64,000 nt of DNA from Tragulus kanchil (Eukaryota; Chordata; Mammalia; Artiodactyla; Tragulidae): contig JAIOJX010000024.1 of assembly GCA_022376925.1 (NCBI GenBank), positions 166,377,608-166,441,607 on the forward strand, in the 5' to 3' direction. Below are positions 23,125 to 36,261 of this stretch, piece after piece. The notes below the pieces were generated by a model. It searched no databases. It worked only from the letters and a program-made list of their open reading frames with translations, and was not told where the DNA came from. Each line of letters opens with the position of its first letter. Position 1 is the first letter of the stretch. The position numbers and the translations under genes are program-made.

Positions 23125-25528
23125 CCACAACCAGGAAATCACAGAGCAGGTGCTCTCAAAGCCTAGAGGCAAAGCCAACCACCGACCTGTAAGGGCACAG
23201 GTGCAACGACAAGGAGAGCACCCAGGTGAGACTGGGGGCTGAGAGGCCAGCAAGCGGGCATTTCGTCTCACAGCAGAATGATGTGGGCCCCCAGAGGCTC
23301 AGCCTATGTAAAGAAACATATAATTTTTTGTTTTTTGTTTTTTTTTTTGCTGTGACTCCTCTGAAAGAAGGGAATGTTCACATTATATAAACAACCATTT
23401 TAGCCCTCAGCTTTCTAATTATTTGAAAATGTACCACGAATTGTTTACAAGTAAAACTTTAAACACACACACACCCACACACCCACACACCCCCTTCTGG
23501 CTCAACATCTCCTTCTGCTGTTCAGGACCCAAATCACAGCCATCCTTTAGGAACCCAAGGAAACCTGAGGATGCCTACCCTTGGCTCCAGGGGTGACAGG
23601 ACACATTTTAGCAATCGATTTGCATAAAGCAATGAGCAAAAGATGTATAAAGTCAGAGTGCTATGTGTGAAAGTTAGGGAGACAGGGTAGGCAGAGGGAG
23701 GGAGTAGACGTGAAAAATCCTCATTGTAAGTGGGAGATGCAGGACTTCTGTGTCCGATAAGCATGTCAGGGAACCCTCTTCATGGTCGTGAAAATTTACA
23801 GTCCCAGGTAACGAAGAAAGCAAAAGAGATAAATTGCTCCAAAGCAATGTTTCTCTGACAGGTTTGGAGAGCTCATGAACCAGGTCCTCAGAAAGCAGCA
23901 AAGGGCAAACATCTCCCGAGGTTTCCTTTTCAGTAAAGTTCTCACTTGGGATATCAATGACTCAAACCCTTGTTTTCCCCCCAGAGAATGAAAACATTCC
24001 AAAGAAGGGTGAAGTTCATAAAAGTATTGGCTGGAATTCTATTTACTTAGGATGTTTTCCCCCTAAACAGTCTTTCTCACATCTCACATGAACCCTTTTC
24101 CAGGCAGAAAAGGGACAACGTCTCTGGTCCTGCTTAAATTCCTACCACACTCCCTCGGCACAGGCCTCCCTTTGCCCGTGCTCTATAGCCGTCATTTCTT
24201 TTTCTTCCTGGCACTTAGCTCTTCAGACACCAGCCAGTTCTCGCAAAGCCAGTTATTAGGAGGAAAAGCAACACGTCACTCCCGTCAAGGAATATGGACT
24301 ATACAAGGAGCACACATGCTTTACCACAACCAGGAAATCATAGAGCAGGTGCTCTCAAAGCCTAGAGGCAAAGCCAACCACCGACCTGTAAGGGCACAGG
24401 TGCAACGACAAGGAGAGCACCCAGGTGAGACTGGGGGCTGAGAGGCCAGCAAGCGGGCATTTCGTCTCACAGCAGAATGATGTGGGCCCCCAGAGGCTCA
24501 GCCTATGTAAAGAAACATATAATTTTTTGTTTTTTGTTTTTTTTTTTGCTGTGACTCCTCTGAAAGAAGGGAATGTTCACATTATATAAACAACCATTTT
24601 AGCCCTCAGCTTTCTAATTATTTGAAAATGTACCACGAATTGTTTACAAGTAAAACTTTAAACACACACACACCCACACACCCACACACCCCCTTCTGGC
24701 TCAACATCTCCTTCTGCTGTTCAGGACCCAAATCACAGCCATCCTTTAGGAACCCAAGGAAACCTGAGGATGCCTACCCTTGGCTCCAGGGGTGACAGGA
24801 CACATTTTAGCAATCGATTTGCATAAAGCAATGAGCAAAAGATATATAAAGTCAGAGTGCTATGTGTGAAAGTTAGGGAGACAGGGTAGGCAGAGGGAGG
24901 GAGTAGACGTGAAAAATCCTCATTGTAAGTGGGAGATGCAGGACTTCTGTGTCCGATAAGCATGTCAGGGAACCCTCTTCATGGTCGTGAAAATTTACAG
25001 TCCCAGGTAACGAAGAAAGCAAAAGAGATAAATTGCTCCAAAGCAATGTTTCTCTGACAGGTTTGGAGAGCTCATGAACCAGGTCCTCAGAAAGCAGCAA
25101 AGGGCAAACATCTCCCGAGGTTTCCTTTTCAGTAAAGTTCTCACTTGGGATATCAATGACTCAAACCCTTGTTTTCCCCCCAGAGAATGAAAACATTCCA
25201 AAGAAGGGTGAAGTTCATAAAAGTATTGGCTGGAATTCTATTTACTTAGGATGTTTTCCCCCTAAACAGTCTTTCTCACATCTCACATGAACCCTTTTCC
25301 AGGCAGAAAAGGGACAACGTCTCTGGTCCTGCTTAAATTCCTACCACACTCCCTCGGCACAGGCCTCCCTTTGCCCGTGCTCTATAGCCGTCATTTCTTT
25401 TTCTTCCTGGCACTTAGCTCTTCAGACACCAGCCAGTTCTCGCAAAGCCAGTTATTAGGAGGGGAAAAGCAACACGTCACTCCCGTCAAGGAATATGGAC
25501 TATACAAGGAGCACACATGCTTTACCAC
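23125..25528 (+). repeat. Tandem ~1.2 kb duplication D7
   Basis: Copy 1 is 23125-24328 and copy 2 is 24324-25528 (offset 1,199), meeting at a 5-base shared 'ccaca'. Differences are a G/A at 23645/24844 and a 2-base indel near 24262/25462. Confidence 0.95.
23462..23493 (+). repeat. (CA)n microsatellite
   Basis: An imperfect CA run interrupted by CCC steps, repeated at 24661-24692 by duplication D7. Confidence 0.9.
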
Positions 25529-27328
25529 AGCATACAAGCGACGAATGCTAAAACAGAAAGAGTGCCTGTTTTTTCCTAAGCTCTGTAATGAAGGGCAGTC
25601 TGTTACAATGCTGGCATCCAGCAAGGCCTTAATGGCTGAGGACGACTTGGGCATTCACTGCCCCACACCAACCACCAAAGCCCCACCACAGATCTAGGAA
25701 AGCGCAGTTCGACCCATGTAGCATAACACGCAGTCTATAAAGTAAAGTGATTGTAGGAGAGTCATTTTGTCGCTCTTCTTAAGGCAGTCTATATTCAGAT
25801 ATTAAAAGGACCTCTTAACCATGACGCCGTGTTTAGAAGAACAGAATTTTGGCTTTGAGATCAGCACTGGGTTTGAACCTGGAGACCTGGCCCAAGGTCT
25901 GTCTCGGACATGTCACGTGCCCACAGGTGAGTTGGCTGAACTCTACCCACTTGGATAGTCAGACCCAGGCAAGAACACCCAGGTCTTCAAATTCCTAATC
26001 TCTATATGCCACACCATGAAGGGTACACCTAGTTAGCCACAGGCTGCCTCCAGGCTGGGATGAAAGCTCAATGCTGCAGCAGCAGCCTGGGGACAGCAGC
26101 GGAGAGCAGGAGGAGGGACAGAAAATAGTGACGTTGAGCCCCAGGTTCATGCTTTCTTAACTGCGTGACCTGGAAGCTACTCTACCCTTGAACCAGGAAC
26201 TTAATTAGAATCCAGGGAACGGTCCAAAGATTTCCTTTTCAGTAAAGTTCTCATAATCAATGACTCAAACCCTTGTTTTCCCCCCAGAGAATGAAAACAT
26301 TCCAAAGAAGGGTGAAGTTCATAAAAGTATTGGCTGGAATTCTATTTACTTAGGATGTTTTCCCCCTAAACAGTCTTTCTCACATCTCACATGAACCCTT
26401 TTCCAGGCAGAAAAGGGACAACGTCTCTGGTCCTGCTTAAATTCCTACCACACTCCCTCGGCACAGGCCTCCCTTTGCCCGTGCTCTATAGCCGTCATTT
26501 CTTTTTCTTCCTGGCACTTAGCTCTTCAGACACCAGCCAGTTCTCGCAAAGCCAGTTATTAGGAGGGGAAAAGCAACACGTCACTCCCGTCAAGGAATAT
26601 GGACTATACAAGGAGCACACATGCTTTACCACAGCATACAAGCGACGAATGCTAAAACAGAAAGAGTGCCTGTTTTTTCCTAAGCTCTGTAATGAAGGGC
26701 AGTCTGTTACAATGCTGGCATCCAGCAAGGCCTTAATGGCTGAGGACGACTTGGGCATTCACTGCCCCACACCAACCACCAAAGCCCCACCACAGATCTA
26801 GGAAAGCGCAGTTCGACCCATGTAGCATAACACGCAGTCTATAAAGTAAAGTGATTGTAGGAGAGTCATTTTGTCGCTCTTCTTAAGGCAGTCTATATTC
26901 AGATATTAAAAGGACCTCTTAACCATGACGCCGTGTTTAGAAGAACAGAATTTTGGCTTTGAGATCAGCACTGGGTTTGAACCTGGAGACCTGGCCCAAG
27001 GTCTGTCTCGGACATGTCACGTGCCCACAGGTGAGTTGGCTGAACTCTACCCACTTGGATAGTCAGACCCAGGCAAGAACACCCAGGTCTTCAAATTCCT
27101 AATCTCTATATGCCACACCATGAAGGGTACACCTAGTTAGCCACAGGCTGCCTCCAGGCTGGGATGAAAGCTCAATGCTGCAGCAGCAGCCTGGGGACAG
27201 CAGCGGAGAGCAGGAGGAGGGACAGAAAATAGTGACGTTGAGCCCCAGGTTCATGCTTTCTTAACTGCGTGACCTGGAAGCTACTCTACCCTTGAACCAG
27301 GAACTTAATTAGAATCCAGGGGAACGGT
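25121..27328 (+). repeat. Tandem ~1.1 kb duplication D8
   Basis: Copy 1 is 25121-26223 and copy 2 is 26231-27328. Copy 2 loses 6 bases within its first 25 bases ('ctcataatcaat' against 'ctcacttgggatatcaat'), shifting the offset from 1,110 to 1,104. Since 25121-25528 is also the tail of D7, that piece occurs three times. Confidence 0.95.
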
Positions 27329-29194
27329 ACCAGGCAGTAACAGACTGATCCCACTACCAACACCTCAGCAGCTCCACCAGGCTGGACCAGCAGGTCTCCA
27401 ATATTCCTAAGTGCTCCAAGACTTTACAATTTATGATAGAAACTTACTAAAATATTTTGCCAGGGTGACTAGGAATTGGGAATTAGAAGCAAGGGGCATG
27501 TTGTTTGACTCGTGCAACATTTAAAAAGAATGTGTATGAATTTATGAACAACATGGTGTTCACATTCACCAAAGTCCCAACCACTAATGTTTGGTATAGC
27601 TTACATCACACAACTAATATTACCTGCCTAACCCAGGAGCCATTTGCTTTTATGAACCCTGTTCATTCAGACTTTCCACCAAATAGGTGTGTAAAAATAT
27701 CCAATATGCATGTTGTTGATTAAAGAGGAAATGTCAGTTCCTAGGTACATCACTAGGATACTATTCAGAAGCAAAAGAGTCACTTCAAGGTTGAGTTAAT
27801 TTTTCTAATAAAATGTGTGATCTTGGGGCTTCCCTGGTGGTCCAGTGGATAAGGACACCACCTTGCAGTGCATGGGGCGTCAGTTCGATCCCTGGCCTGG
27901 GAGGATCCCACGTGCTGTGGAGCGGCTGGACCGATATGTCCATTGACCGAGCCGGAGCTCTGGAGCGCATGCGCCCAGAGCCGGTGCTCTGTGACAACAG
28001 ACACCACCACGATGGGAGGCCCACAGGAGCCAAAAAGAACAAAGATGGATAAAAATAGACAAATGAAAGACCAATAGAAGTGGTGCCGACCTCAGGTGAA
28101 CTCTGGCAAGGTCTGTCTCGGACATGTCACGTGCCCACAGGTGAGTTGGCTGAACTCTACCCACTTGGATAGTCAGACCCAGGCAAGAACACCCAGGTCT
28201 TCAAATTCCTAATCTCTATATGCCACACCATGAAGGGTACACCTAGTTAGCCACAGGCTGCCTCCAGGCTGGGATGAAAGCTCAATGCTGCAGCAGCAGC
28301 CTGGGGACAGCAGCGGAGAGCAGGAGGAGGGACAGAAAATAGTGACGTTGAGCCCCAGGTTCATGCTTTCTTAACTGCGTGACCTGGAAGCTACTCTACC
28401 CTTGAACCAGGAACTTAATTAGAATCCAGGGGAACGGTACCAGGCAGTAACAGACTGATCCCACTACCAACACCTCAGCAGCTCCACCAGGCTGGACCAG
28501 CAGGTCTCCAATATTCCTAAGTGCTCCAAGACTTTACAATTTATGATAGAAACTTACTAAAATATTTTGCCAGGGTGACTAGGAATTGGGAATTAGAAGA
28601 AAGGGGGCATGTTGTTTGACTCGTGCAACATTTAAAAAGAATGTGTATGAATTTATGAACAACATGGTGTTCACATTCACCAAAGTCCCAACCACTAATG
28701 TTTGGTATAGCTTACATCACACAACTAATATTACCTGCCTAACCCAGGAGCCATTTGCTTTTATGAACCCTGTTCATTCAGACTTTCCACCAAATAGGTG
28801 TGTAAAAATATCCAATATGCATGTTGTTGATTAAAGAGGAAATGTCAGTTCCTAGGTACATCACTAGGATACTATTCAGAAGCAAAAGAGTCACTTCAAG
28901 GTTGAGTTAATTTTTCTAATAAAATGTGTGATCTTGGGGCTTCCCTGGTGGTCCAGTGGATAAGGACACCACCTTGCAGTGCATGGGGCGTCAGTTCGAT
29001 CCCTGGCCTGGGAGGATCCCACGTGCTGTGGAGCGGCTGGACCGATATGTCCATTGACCGAGCCGGAGCTCTGGAGCGCATGCGCCCAGAGCCGGTGCTC
29101 TGTGACAACAGACACCACCACGATGGGAGGCCCACAGGAGCCAAAAAGAACAAAGATGGATAAAAATAGACAAATGAAAGACCAATAGAAGTGG
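26997..29194 (+). repeat. Tandem ~1.11 kb duplication D9
   Basis: Copy 1 is 26997-28083 and copy 2 is 28107-29194, with a 23-base linker (28084-28106). The head of copy 1 is also the tail of D8, giving three copies of about 26997-27328 (25892, 26997, 28107). Confidence 0.95.
27827..28083 (+). mobile_element. CHR-type SINE
   Basis: It opens 'ggggcttccctggtggtcca', has B-box-like 'agttcgatccctggcctg' and ends 'aaatgaaagaccaatagaag'. A full copy with a longer tail is at 28938-29236. Confidence 0.85.
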
Positions 29195-29236
29195 CCCGCT
29201 TGCCCCCATTCCTAACCACCACCCCTCACCCAAAAA
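28938..29236 (+). mobile_element. CHR-type SINE (duplicate, longer tail)
   Basis: Same element as 27827-28083, here extending through a C-rich tail ('gcccccattcctaaccacc'). Confidence 0.85.
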
Positions 29237-29619
29237 ATGTGTGATCAAATGCAACAAAACTGAAACATGGATTTAGTTTGCTTGTCAGCCCAACAAACTT
29301 AAAACCTCAGTCTGCTTTTCTTTGGGAAGAAGACATATGTACTGGTGAAATCTAATCAGTGTCGTATTCTTCAAAGACACCTGAACAGGGTTTAATTGTA
29401 GAGTCTTGGACATGCCATTAACACTAAAGCAGCTATGGCAGCAAAGTTAACCCAGGACTCAATGTGCCTAAAACATTTTTATTACATTAAATTTGAAACA
29501 AACATGTTCATGATATGCATGGAAATTATATCAATGTTTATGAAATAACTGACACACATTTGACAGGTTTAAATATGACTATTGAGGTCATTCCCCACCA
29601 ACAGTTGCCATCACTTAGA

Positions 29620-29778
29620 TCAGCGGCCCCCCTTTCCATGGACTGGGGGTTGAGGGAATGGTTTGGGGATGATTCAAGCACGTTACATTTATTGTGCTCT
29701 TTATTTCTAAGCTAATGGTGCCACTGATCTGACAGGAGGTATCATGGTCTGGAGGTTGGGGACCTCTGACTTAGGAGG
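29620..29778 (+). mobile_element. hAT-type MER DNA transposon fossil
   Basis: The element runs from 'cagcggcccccctttccatg' to 'ggttggggacctctgac'. The internal phrase 'ggggatgattcaagcacgtt' followed by 'acatttattgtgctcttta' is typical of a mammalian non-autonomous hAT element with GGGGACC-type ends. A duplicate is at 30708-30866. Confidence 0.7.
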
Positions 29779-30707
29779 TCCTGTCCTCTTGATACACTTT
29801 TAAAAATGTTTTTGCATGAACTCCCATGAAGTCAAATGTGCAACACAAGAAAACTGAGTGATTTCAATATTTTATCGCTAAAACTGGGGGTTTAGATATA
29901 AGTAGCCAAGATTAGGATTACAGAGAGCATCTCCAATAACAACTTTTCTTGGATGCTCTTTCCCACCTAGTATAAGCAAATGTATACTACAAAATAATTC
30001 TTCTTTTCTATCATGCACTGCCACTCTGTCTTCGACTCTGAGAACAGGGTGATCTTCAAATCTGGGTCGAAATAAACATTATTTACCAGCAAGTTAAACA
30101 AGGTGGCCTCAAGAGTCCTGAAATAATTCATGTAGATGGAAAATATTTTTCCCCTGTGAATATATTTTTCTTCTCAGATAATCTTTTACTTTACTGCATG
30201 AACACCGTTACAACTTCAAATGACACAAAGAGTAAATAAGAAACCAAACAAGATCCGTAAGTTTACCGTGACAATAAGACAAGTGGCCCGCTTGCCCATT
30301 CCTAACCACCACCTCACCCAAAAAATGTGTGATCAAATGCAACAAAACTGAAACATGGATTTAGTTTGCTTGTCAGCCCAACAAACTTAAAACCTCAGTC
30401 TGCTTTTCTTTGGGAAGAAGACATATGTACTGGTGAAATCTAATCAGTGTCGTATTCTTCAAAGACACCTGAACAGGGTTTAATTGTAGAGTCTTGGACA
30501 TGCCATTAACACTAAAGCAGCTATGGCAGCAAAGTTAACCCAGGACTCAATGTGCCTAAAACATTTTTATTACATTAAATTTGAAACAAACATGTTCATG
30601 ATATGCATGGAAATTATATCAATGTTTATGAAATAACTGACACACATTTGACAGGTTTAAATATGACTATTGAGGTCATTCCCCACCAACAGTTGCCATC
30701 ACTTAGA

Positions 30708-30866
30708 TCAGCGGCCCCCCTTTCCATGGACTGGGGGTTGAGGGAATGGTTTGGGGATGATTCAAGCACGTTACATTTATTGTGCTCTTTATTTCTAAGC
30801 TAATGGTGCCACTGATCTGACAGGAGGTATCATGGTCTGGAGGTTGGGGACCTCTGACTTAGGAGG
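30708..30866 (+). mobile_element. hAT-type MER fossil (duplicate)
   Basis: Copy of 29620-29778 carried by D10. Confidence 0.7.
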
Positions 30867-31499
30867 TCCTGTCCTCTTGATACACTTTTAAAAATGTTTT
30901 TGCATGAACTCCCATGAAGTCAAATGTGCAACACAAGAAAACTGAGTGATTTCAATATTTTATCGCTAAAACTGGGGGTTTAGATATAAGTAGCCAAGAT
31001 TAGGATTACAGAGAGCATCTCCAATAACAACTTTTCTTGGATGCTCTTTCCCACCTAGTATAAGCAAATGTATACTACAAAATAATTCTTCTTTTCTATC
31101 ATGCACTGCCACTCTGTCTTCGACTCTGAGAACAGGGTGATCTTCAAATCTGGGTCGAAATAAACATTATTTACCAGCAAGTTAAACAAGGTGGCCTCAA
31201 GAGTCCTGAAATAATTCATGTAGATGGAAAATATTTTTCCCCTGTGAATATATTTTTCTTCTCAGATAATCTTTTACTTTACTGCATGAACACCGTTACA
31301 ACTTCAAATGACACAAAGAGCCGTAAATAAGAAACCAAACAAGATCCGTAAGTTTACCGTCCAGAGAGAACCACTGCATGTTTATGTTCTCAGGAGTCTG
31401 ATGAGGTGGTAAGTGGACAGAGAGATGGATATAGATGTGCAGGGTTTTATATACATACATACATACATAGATACTTTCATGAAAAATGGATCATGTTAT

Positions 31500-31880
31500 C
31501 CATGATATTTCATAATCTCACTTTTCACTTATCATGGACATATTTCAATCTCAAAAAATACATAATTACTTTTAAGACTGCATGGTATCACATTGCAACT
31601 AGGTATCATACCAATTAAAATCCTTATAGCTGGGTATTTGAGCAATTTCCAATTTTCTATTATCTTAACTGGTGCCATAATGTGTATATACGTATACAAA
31701 CACACATATACTTACCCATTTATTTTCTTAAGGGCAATCCCTAGAGGTAAGCATCATTGGGTCAAAGCTGCGCACATATATAATTTTGAAATATATTGCT
31801 AGTTCACCCTCTAGAAAGTTTCTACCAACTTACAGTCTGACAAGTTGTGGAAATTCCTATTTCTCCACATTCCCTCCACA
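31500..31880 (-). mobile_element. L1-like LINE fragment, minus orientation
   Basis: The plus-strand order 'actgcatggtatcacattgc', 'gggtatttgagcaatttcc', 'aagcatcattgggtcaaag' and 'gtggaaattcctatttctcc' is the reverse complement of an old L1 3' region. Confidence 0.65.
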
Positions 31881-33150
31881 TAATGACAGTTATGTCGCCT
31901 AGTCAACCACACGGAGCTGATACAATCTCGAGGTATTCATTTCGGTCCCCCCCCCTTCGGCAAGCACCACGGCCACCGCAGGTGACCCTCTCTGTGTACT
32001 CAGAAACATACCTTGCCCCAGGGGTATGTGACAGAGCCAAACACAAAGAAAACAAAAGAGTCAAGTTCTTGTTTTCTGAGCCCCAACAGAGACTCTTGAA
32101 ACACAGCAGCACTGCCATCCTCAATTCTAGCAATCCAGCATTCTATTAATCGGACTTCTTTTGCGAGGGGAGAGAAGAGTCTCTTCACGTATCAAAAACC
32201 TAATCCTTAAAAGAATCAGAGCATGACATGTTGCCCTAAGTGATGGACTTAAAATTAAAAAAAAAAAAAAGACTCCTTTTCTCTGTTTCCCATCCAGCCT
32301 AAAGGGGAACGACGGAAGTGGAGGTTAGATGCTCATGAATCAAGCACTAAAAGAAACCAGGGTACTGCCCCCCTCTGGACTGGGAGTGGGTAGCTTTTGG
32401 GAATAGCTGCTGGGAGCATGGCTACCTTGAGAAGAGCAGAAGAAAAGGATTTTAGGAACAGAGGTAAACATGTGAGAGCACTTCCCAGACTCAGAGAGAG
32501 GAGGACGAGCTCCTAAACATCCACCATGTCCCCTGGAGGATGTGGAAGGCAGCCCAGAGGGCCAGCCAGCAGCCCAGAGGTCAGGCAGGGGCACCAAAGC
32601 GGGAAGTGCCCGATGCCAGCAGGGTAGACGCTGAGGATCGGTGACAATAAGGCAATTTCACAACCTGGCCTAGAGCTAAACTCACCCACAGTGCCTAACT
32701 GAATCATTCTATCATCAGGCAGAGAAGGAGTTCAACTTCAGTTTTAGAAAATGTAATGAGTTTCTGTTCTTGCACAACTAGGTGTATTCCAGGCTGTGAA
32801 GTCAAACAAGCGAGAAATGACAGGGTTTCCTTCGACTTCTCTTCAAGTCAAACAAATTCTGAGTCCTATGCATTCTACCTCCAAAGCAGCTACTTCCATT
32901 CCACTCTCTCTTTCCCCATTCGTACAACCTCACTGCCTTAGTTCAACCTTCGTCATTTCTAAATGTGAGTGCTTAAGTACTCTTCCCCTTCCACTGGCTG
33001 TCTCTCCCTGAAATGCATTCGCTTAAGTTGCTTACCTGGTGTCTGACCTCAAGGGAAGCACCCAGATGCCTCAACAACTGCACTTTTTATATGAATTATT
33101 TAAAGAGACTAAGAATACACCCACGGTGCTCTCAGGGAGATGTGGCAAGC
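31881..33150. other. ATP8B4 intron segment
   Basis: No exon or named repeat was recognised. A run of A occurs at 32257-32270. ORFs up to 100 codons (for example 31847-32149) lack motifs. Confidence 0.5.
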
Positions 33151-33154
33151 GAGT

Positions 33155-33338
33155 GGATGTTCAGGCTCTGGGGCCATGCTGCCTGGATTCAGCCCCCTGT
33201 GAACCACTGACTAGTTGTGGAACTTTGGGCATATAATATACCCGATAATTTACAGTTAACTTCCTAACTGTAAGCCAAAGATAATGATAATGCCTATCAC
33301 TGGGTTGCTTTGAGAATGAAATGAGAGACTACATTTTG
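33155..33338 (+). mobile_element. MIR SINE
   Basis: The order 'ctgcctggattcagcccc', 'gactagttgtggaactttgg', 'ataatgataatgcctatcac' and 'tgagaatgaaatgagaga' matches MIR. Confidence 0.75.
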
Positions 33339-33837
33339 CCTGCTTACTACAGTATTCCAGGCACTGTCTCAAAGCATTTAGAAACAGGCTCATTAGAAAT
33401 TTTTTTTTTGCTTTTACAGAGTTTGCTGTTTACAGCTCTATATAATCCCACATCTGCCACAGGCATATTTTTGACCCCTCCCATCTGAGTCCCCCTCCCA
33501 CTCCCCACATTCTTCCCCTCCAGGTTGCTGTGTAGCCCCCATGTCAGACCCCTTAGATCCACAGTGGTTATCCCTTTTATATATGATAATGTAGGTTTCC
33601 ATGTTACCCTCTTTCCAAACTTCTCACTCACGCTTCCCTCCTCCCAATGCCCATAGGTCTGTTCTCTATGTCTGTTTCTCCATTCATTAGAATCTTGATC
33701 TGTTGACATCAGCAAGAGTTAATTTCCACCAAATAAAAGCTCATTTAAAGAAAAATATTTTAAGTTAAAAAATTTAATTCCTATCAAATTCATCCACAAA
33801 ATTAAAAGACGCTTGCTCCTTGGAAGGAGAGCTATGA

Positions 33838-34332
33838 CAAAACTAGACAACATTTAAAAAGCAGAGACCTCCCTTTCCTGACAAAGGTCCACATAGTCAA
33901 AGCTATGATCTTCCCAGTAGTCATGTATGGATGTGAGAGTTGGACCATGAAGAAGGCTGAGGGCTGAAGAACCAATTCTTTGGAACTGTGGAGAAGACTC
34001 TTGAGAGTCCCTTGAACAGCAAGGAGATCAAACCAGTCAACCCTAAAGGAAACCAACCCTGATTATTCATTGAAAGGACTGAGGCTGAAGCTCCAGTACT
34101 TTGGCCACCTGATGCAAACAGTCAACTCACTGGAGAAGACCCTCGTGATGGGGAAGATTGAGGGCAGGAGGGAAAGGGGGAGACAGAGGATAAGATAGTT
34201 GGATGGCATCATCTACTCAATGGACATGAGTCTGAGCAAACTTCAGGAGATGGTGAAGGACAGGGAAGCCTGGTGTGCTGCAGCCCATGGAGTCACAAAA
34301 AGTTAGACGGAACTCGGTGACTGAGTAACAAT
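33838..34332 (+). mobile_element. BovB (RTE) LINE 3' end
   Basis: The phrases 'agtcatgtatggatgtgaga', 'gttggaccatgaagaaggct', 'gaagactcttgagagtccct', 'agtactttggccacctgatg' and 'gccatggagtc'-like text are the 3' end of ruminant BovB. The reading frame is broken. A duplicate is at 34976-35470. Confidence 0.93.
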
Positions 34333-34975
34333 TATTAAATCAATTATTAACTTCCCTAGTGGACTCTATGGAATCTATCACTAAACTTATAGAAATAATA
34401 ACAATTCATATCAGTAACAATTAGATTTCCCAACTCTTATCTGTCAAATACATATGGTCTCCAATCATAGCTATGAACCAGCATGATTTAGCCATTTTCG
34501 GGAACCTAGTGGATCTATGAATCTGCTTACTACAGTATTCCAGGCACTGTCTCAAAGCATTTAGAAACAGGCTCATTAGAAATTTTTTTGCTTTTACAGA
34601 GTTTGCTGTTTACCCTTTCTGAGTTTTCCCCTCCCCCACTCCCCACATTCTTCCCCTCCAGGTTGCTGTGTAGCCCCCATGTCAGACCCCTTAGATCCAC
34701 AGTGGTTATCCCTTTTATATATGATAATGTAGGTTTCCATGTTACCCTCTTTCCAAACTTCTCACTCACGCTTCCCTCCTCCCAATGCCCATAGGTCTGT
34801 TCTCTATGTCTGTTTCTCCATTCATTAGAATCTTGATCTGTTGACATCAGCAAGAGTTAATTTCCACCAAATAAAAGCTCATTTAAAGAAAAATATTTTA
34901 AGTTAAAAAATTTAATTCCTATCAAATTCATCCACAAAATTAAAAGACGCTTGCTCCTTGGAAGGAGAGCTATGA

Positions 34976-35470
34976 CAAAACTAGACAACATTTAAAAAGC
35001 AGAGACCTCCCTTTCCTGACAAAGGTCCACATAGTCAAAGCTATGATCTTCCCAGTAGTCATGTATGGATGTGAGAGTTGGACCATGAAGAAGGCTGAGG
35101 GCTGAAGAACCAATTCTTTGGAACTGTGGAGAAGACTCTTGAGAGTCCCTTGAACAGCAAGGAGATCAAACCAGTCAACCCTAAAGGAAACCAACCCTGA
35201 TTATTCATTGAAAGGACTGAGGCTGAAGCTCCAGTACTTTGGCCACCTGATGCAAACAGTCAACTCACTGGAGAAGACCCTCGTGATGGGGAAGATTGAG
35301 GGCAGGAGGGAAAGGGGGAGACAGAGGATAAGATAGTTGGATGGCATCATCTACTCAATGGACATGAGTCTGAGCAAACTTCAGGAGATGGTGAAGGACA
35401 GGGAAGCCTGGTGTGCTGCAGCCCATGGAGTCACAAAAAGTTAGACGGAACTCGGTGACTGAGTAACAAT
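34976..35470 (+). mobile_element. BovB LINE 3' end (duplicate)
   Basis: Copy of 33838-34332 carried by D11. Confidence 0.93.
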
Positions 35471-36054
35471 TATTAAATCAATTATTAACTTCCCTAGTGG
35501 ACTCTATGGAATCTATCACTAAACTTATAGAAATAATAACAATTCATATCAGTAACAATTAGATTTCCCAACTCTTATCTGTCAAATACATATGCGGTCT
35601 CCAATCATAGCTATGAACCAGCATGATTTAGCCATTTTCTACCAGGGGTAAGACCATATGAAAAAGTTGGAAGAGTTGATCTATGAGCATCAAGTGGTGG
35701 TGCTGAGAGTTAAGACTTCCATTCTTTCCAAGGTCCAGGAACAACAGTAAAATGATAGAGACACAGTAAGGAAGACCGTGGCGCCCCACTGCTGGGTTGA
35801 GGGGGTTGTGCTAGCCCCGTCGGGACTGGAGCAAGTGGCAAGCCATTTGCCCTGAAACCATTTGGTCAGACCCCACATGGACTGAGCTCAGAGAGAGCAA
35901 GACTTGTGATAGGATAGCACTTTCCAAAGTTCTGGGGAAATAATTAGGCAGACTTTTCAAATGTTCTTCAAATGGAATTTCCCTCTTTCTCAACTCTCAG
36001 GTCTTCCTTTCCCCTCCTTCCCTCTCCTCCTCTCCTCCTTCCTGTAACACTTAC

Positions 36055-36160
36055 CTTAGTTCTTCTCTGACCTCTGCGGCTGTATTCCCTGCTACGACGA
36101 ACACGTCATTCATGTCATCAGTCAGCATGTTGCAGGCATAGCCAATATTGATAGCAGTTT
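36055..36160 (-). CDS. ATP8B4: ATP8B4 exon e5: P-domain ETAINIG segment
   Basis: This 106-nt exon completes the Glu codon of TGDKQE and encodes TAINIGYACNMLTDDMNDVF, VVAGNTAAEV and REEL, ending with AG of an Arg codon. ETAINIGYAC is the conserved P-domain helix after the TGDK loop in P4-ATPases. The acceptor ends tatcag and the donor is gtaag. The region just past the donor (about 36001-36050) is a C/T-rich tract on the plus strand. This is the only exon besides e1 without a second copy in the window. Confidence 0.95.
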
Positions 36161-36261
36161 CTGATACAAAAGAAAGCCCACTTCACTTAGAATATATATT
36201 ATATATACTATGTTATACTAACATAAGTATCTTTTTCATGAAAGTTTTTTTTTTTAATTTT

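Larger units (their letters stand above)
29189..31360 (+). repeat. Tandem ~1.09 kb duplication D10
   Basis: Copy 1 is 29189-30269 and copy 2 is 30281-31360. Copy 2 has two 2-base losses in C runs within its first 40 bases. Copy 1 lacks 'ccg' near 30235 found at 31320-31322, close to its end. Confidence 0.95.
33340..35639 (+). repeat. Tandem ~1.14-1.18 kb duplication D11
   Basis: Copy 1 is 33340-34499 and copy 2 is 34523-35639. Within its first 120 bases copy 2 has a garbled patch (34613-34635) replacing a stretch about 45 bases longer, so the offset drops from 1,183 to 1,138. There is a 2-base indel near 34456/35595. Confidence 0.95.

Noticed and set aside
33347..35194. Minus-strand ORFs around the BovB copy, repeated twice
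   Set aside because: They are antisense to BovB and L1-like sequence and duplicated by D11; there is no protein signature.
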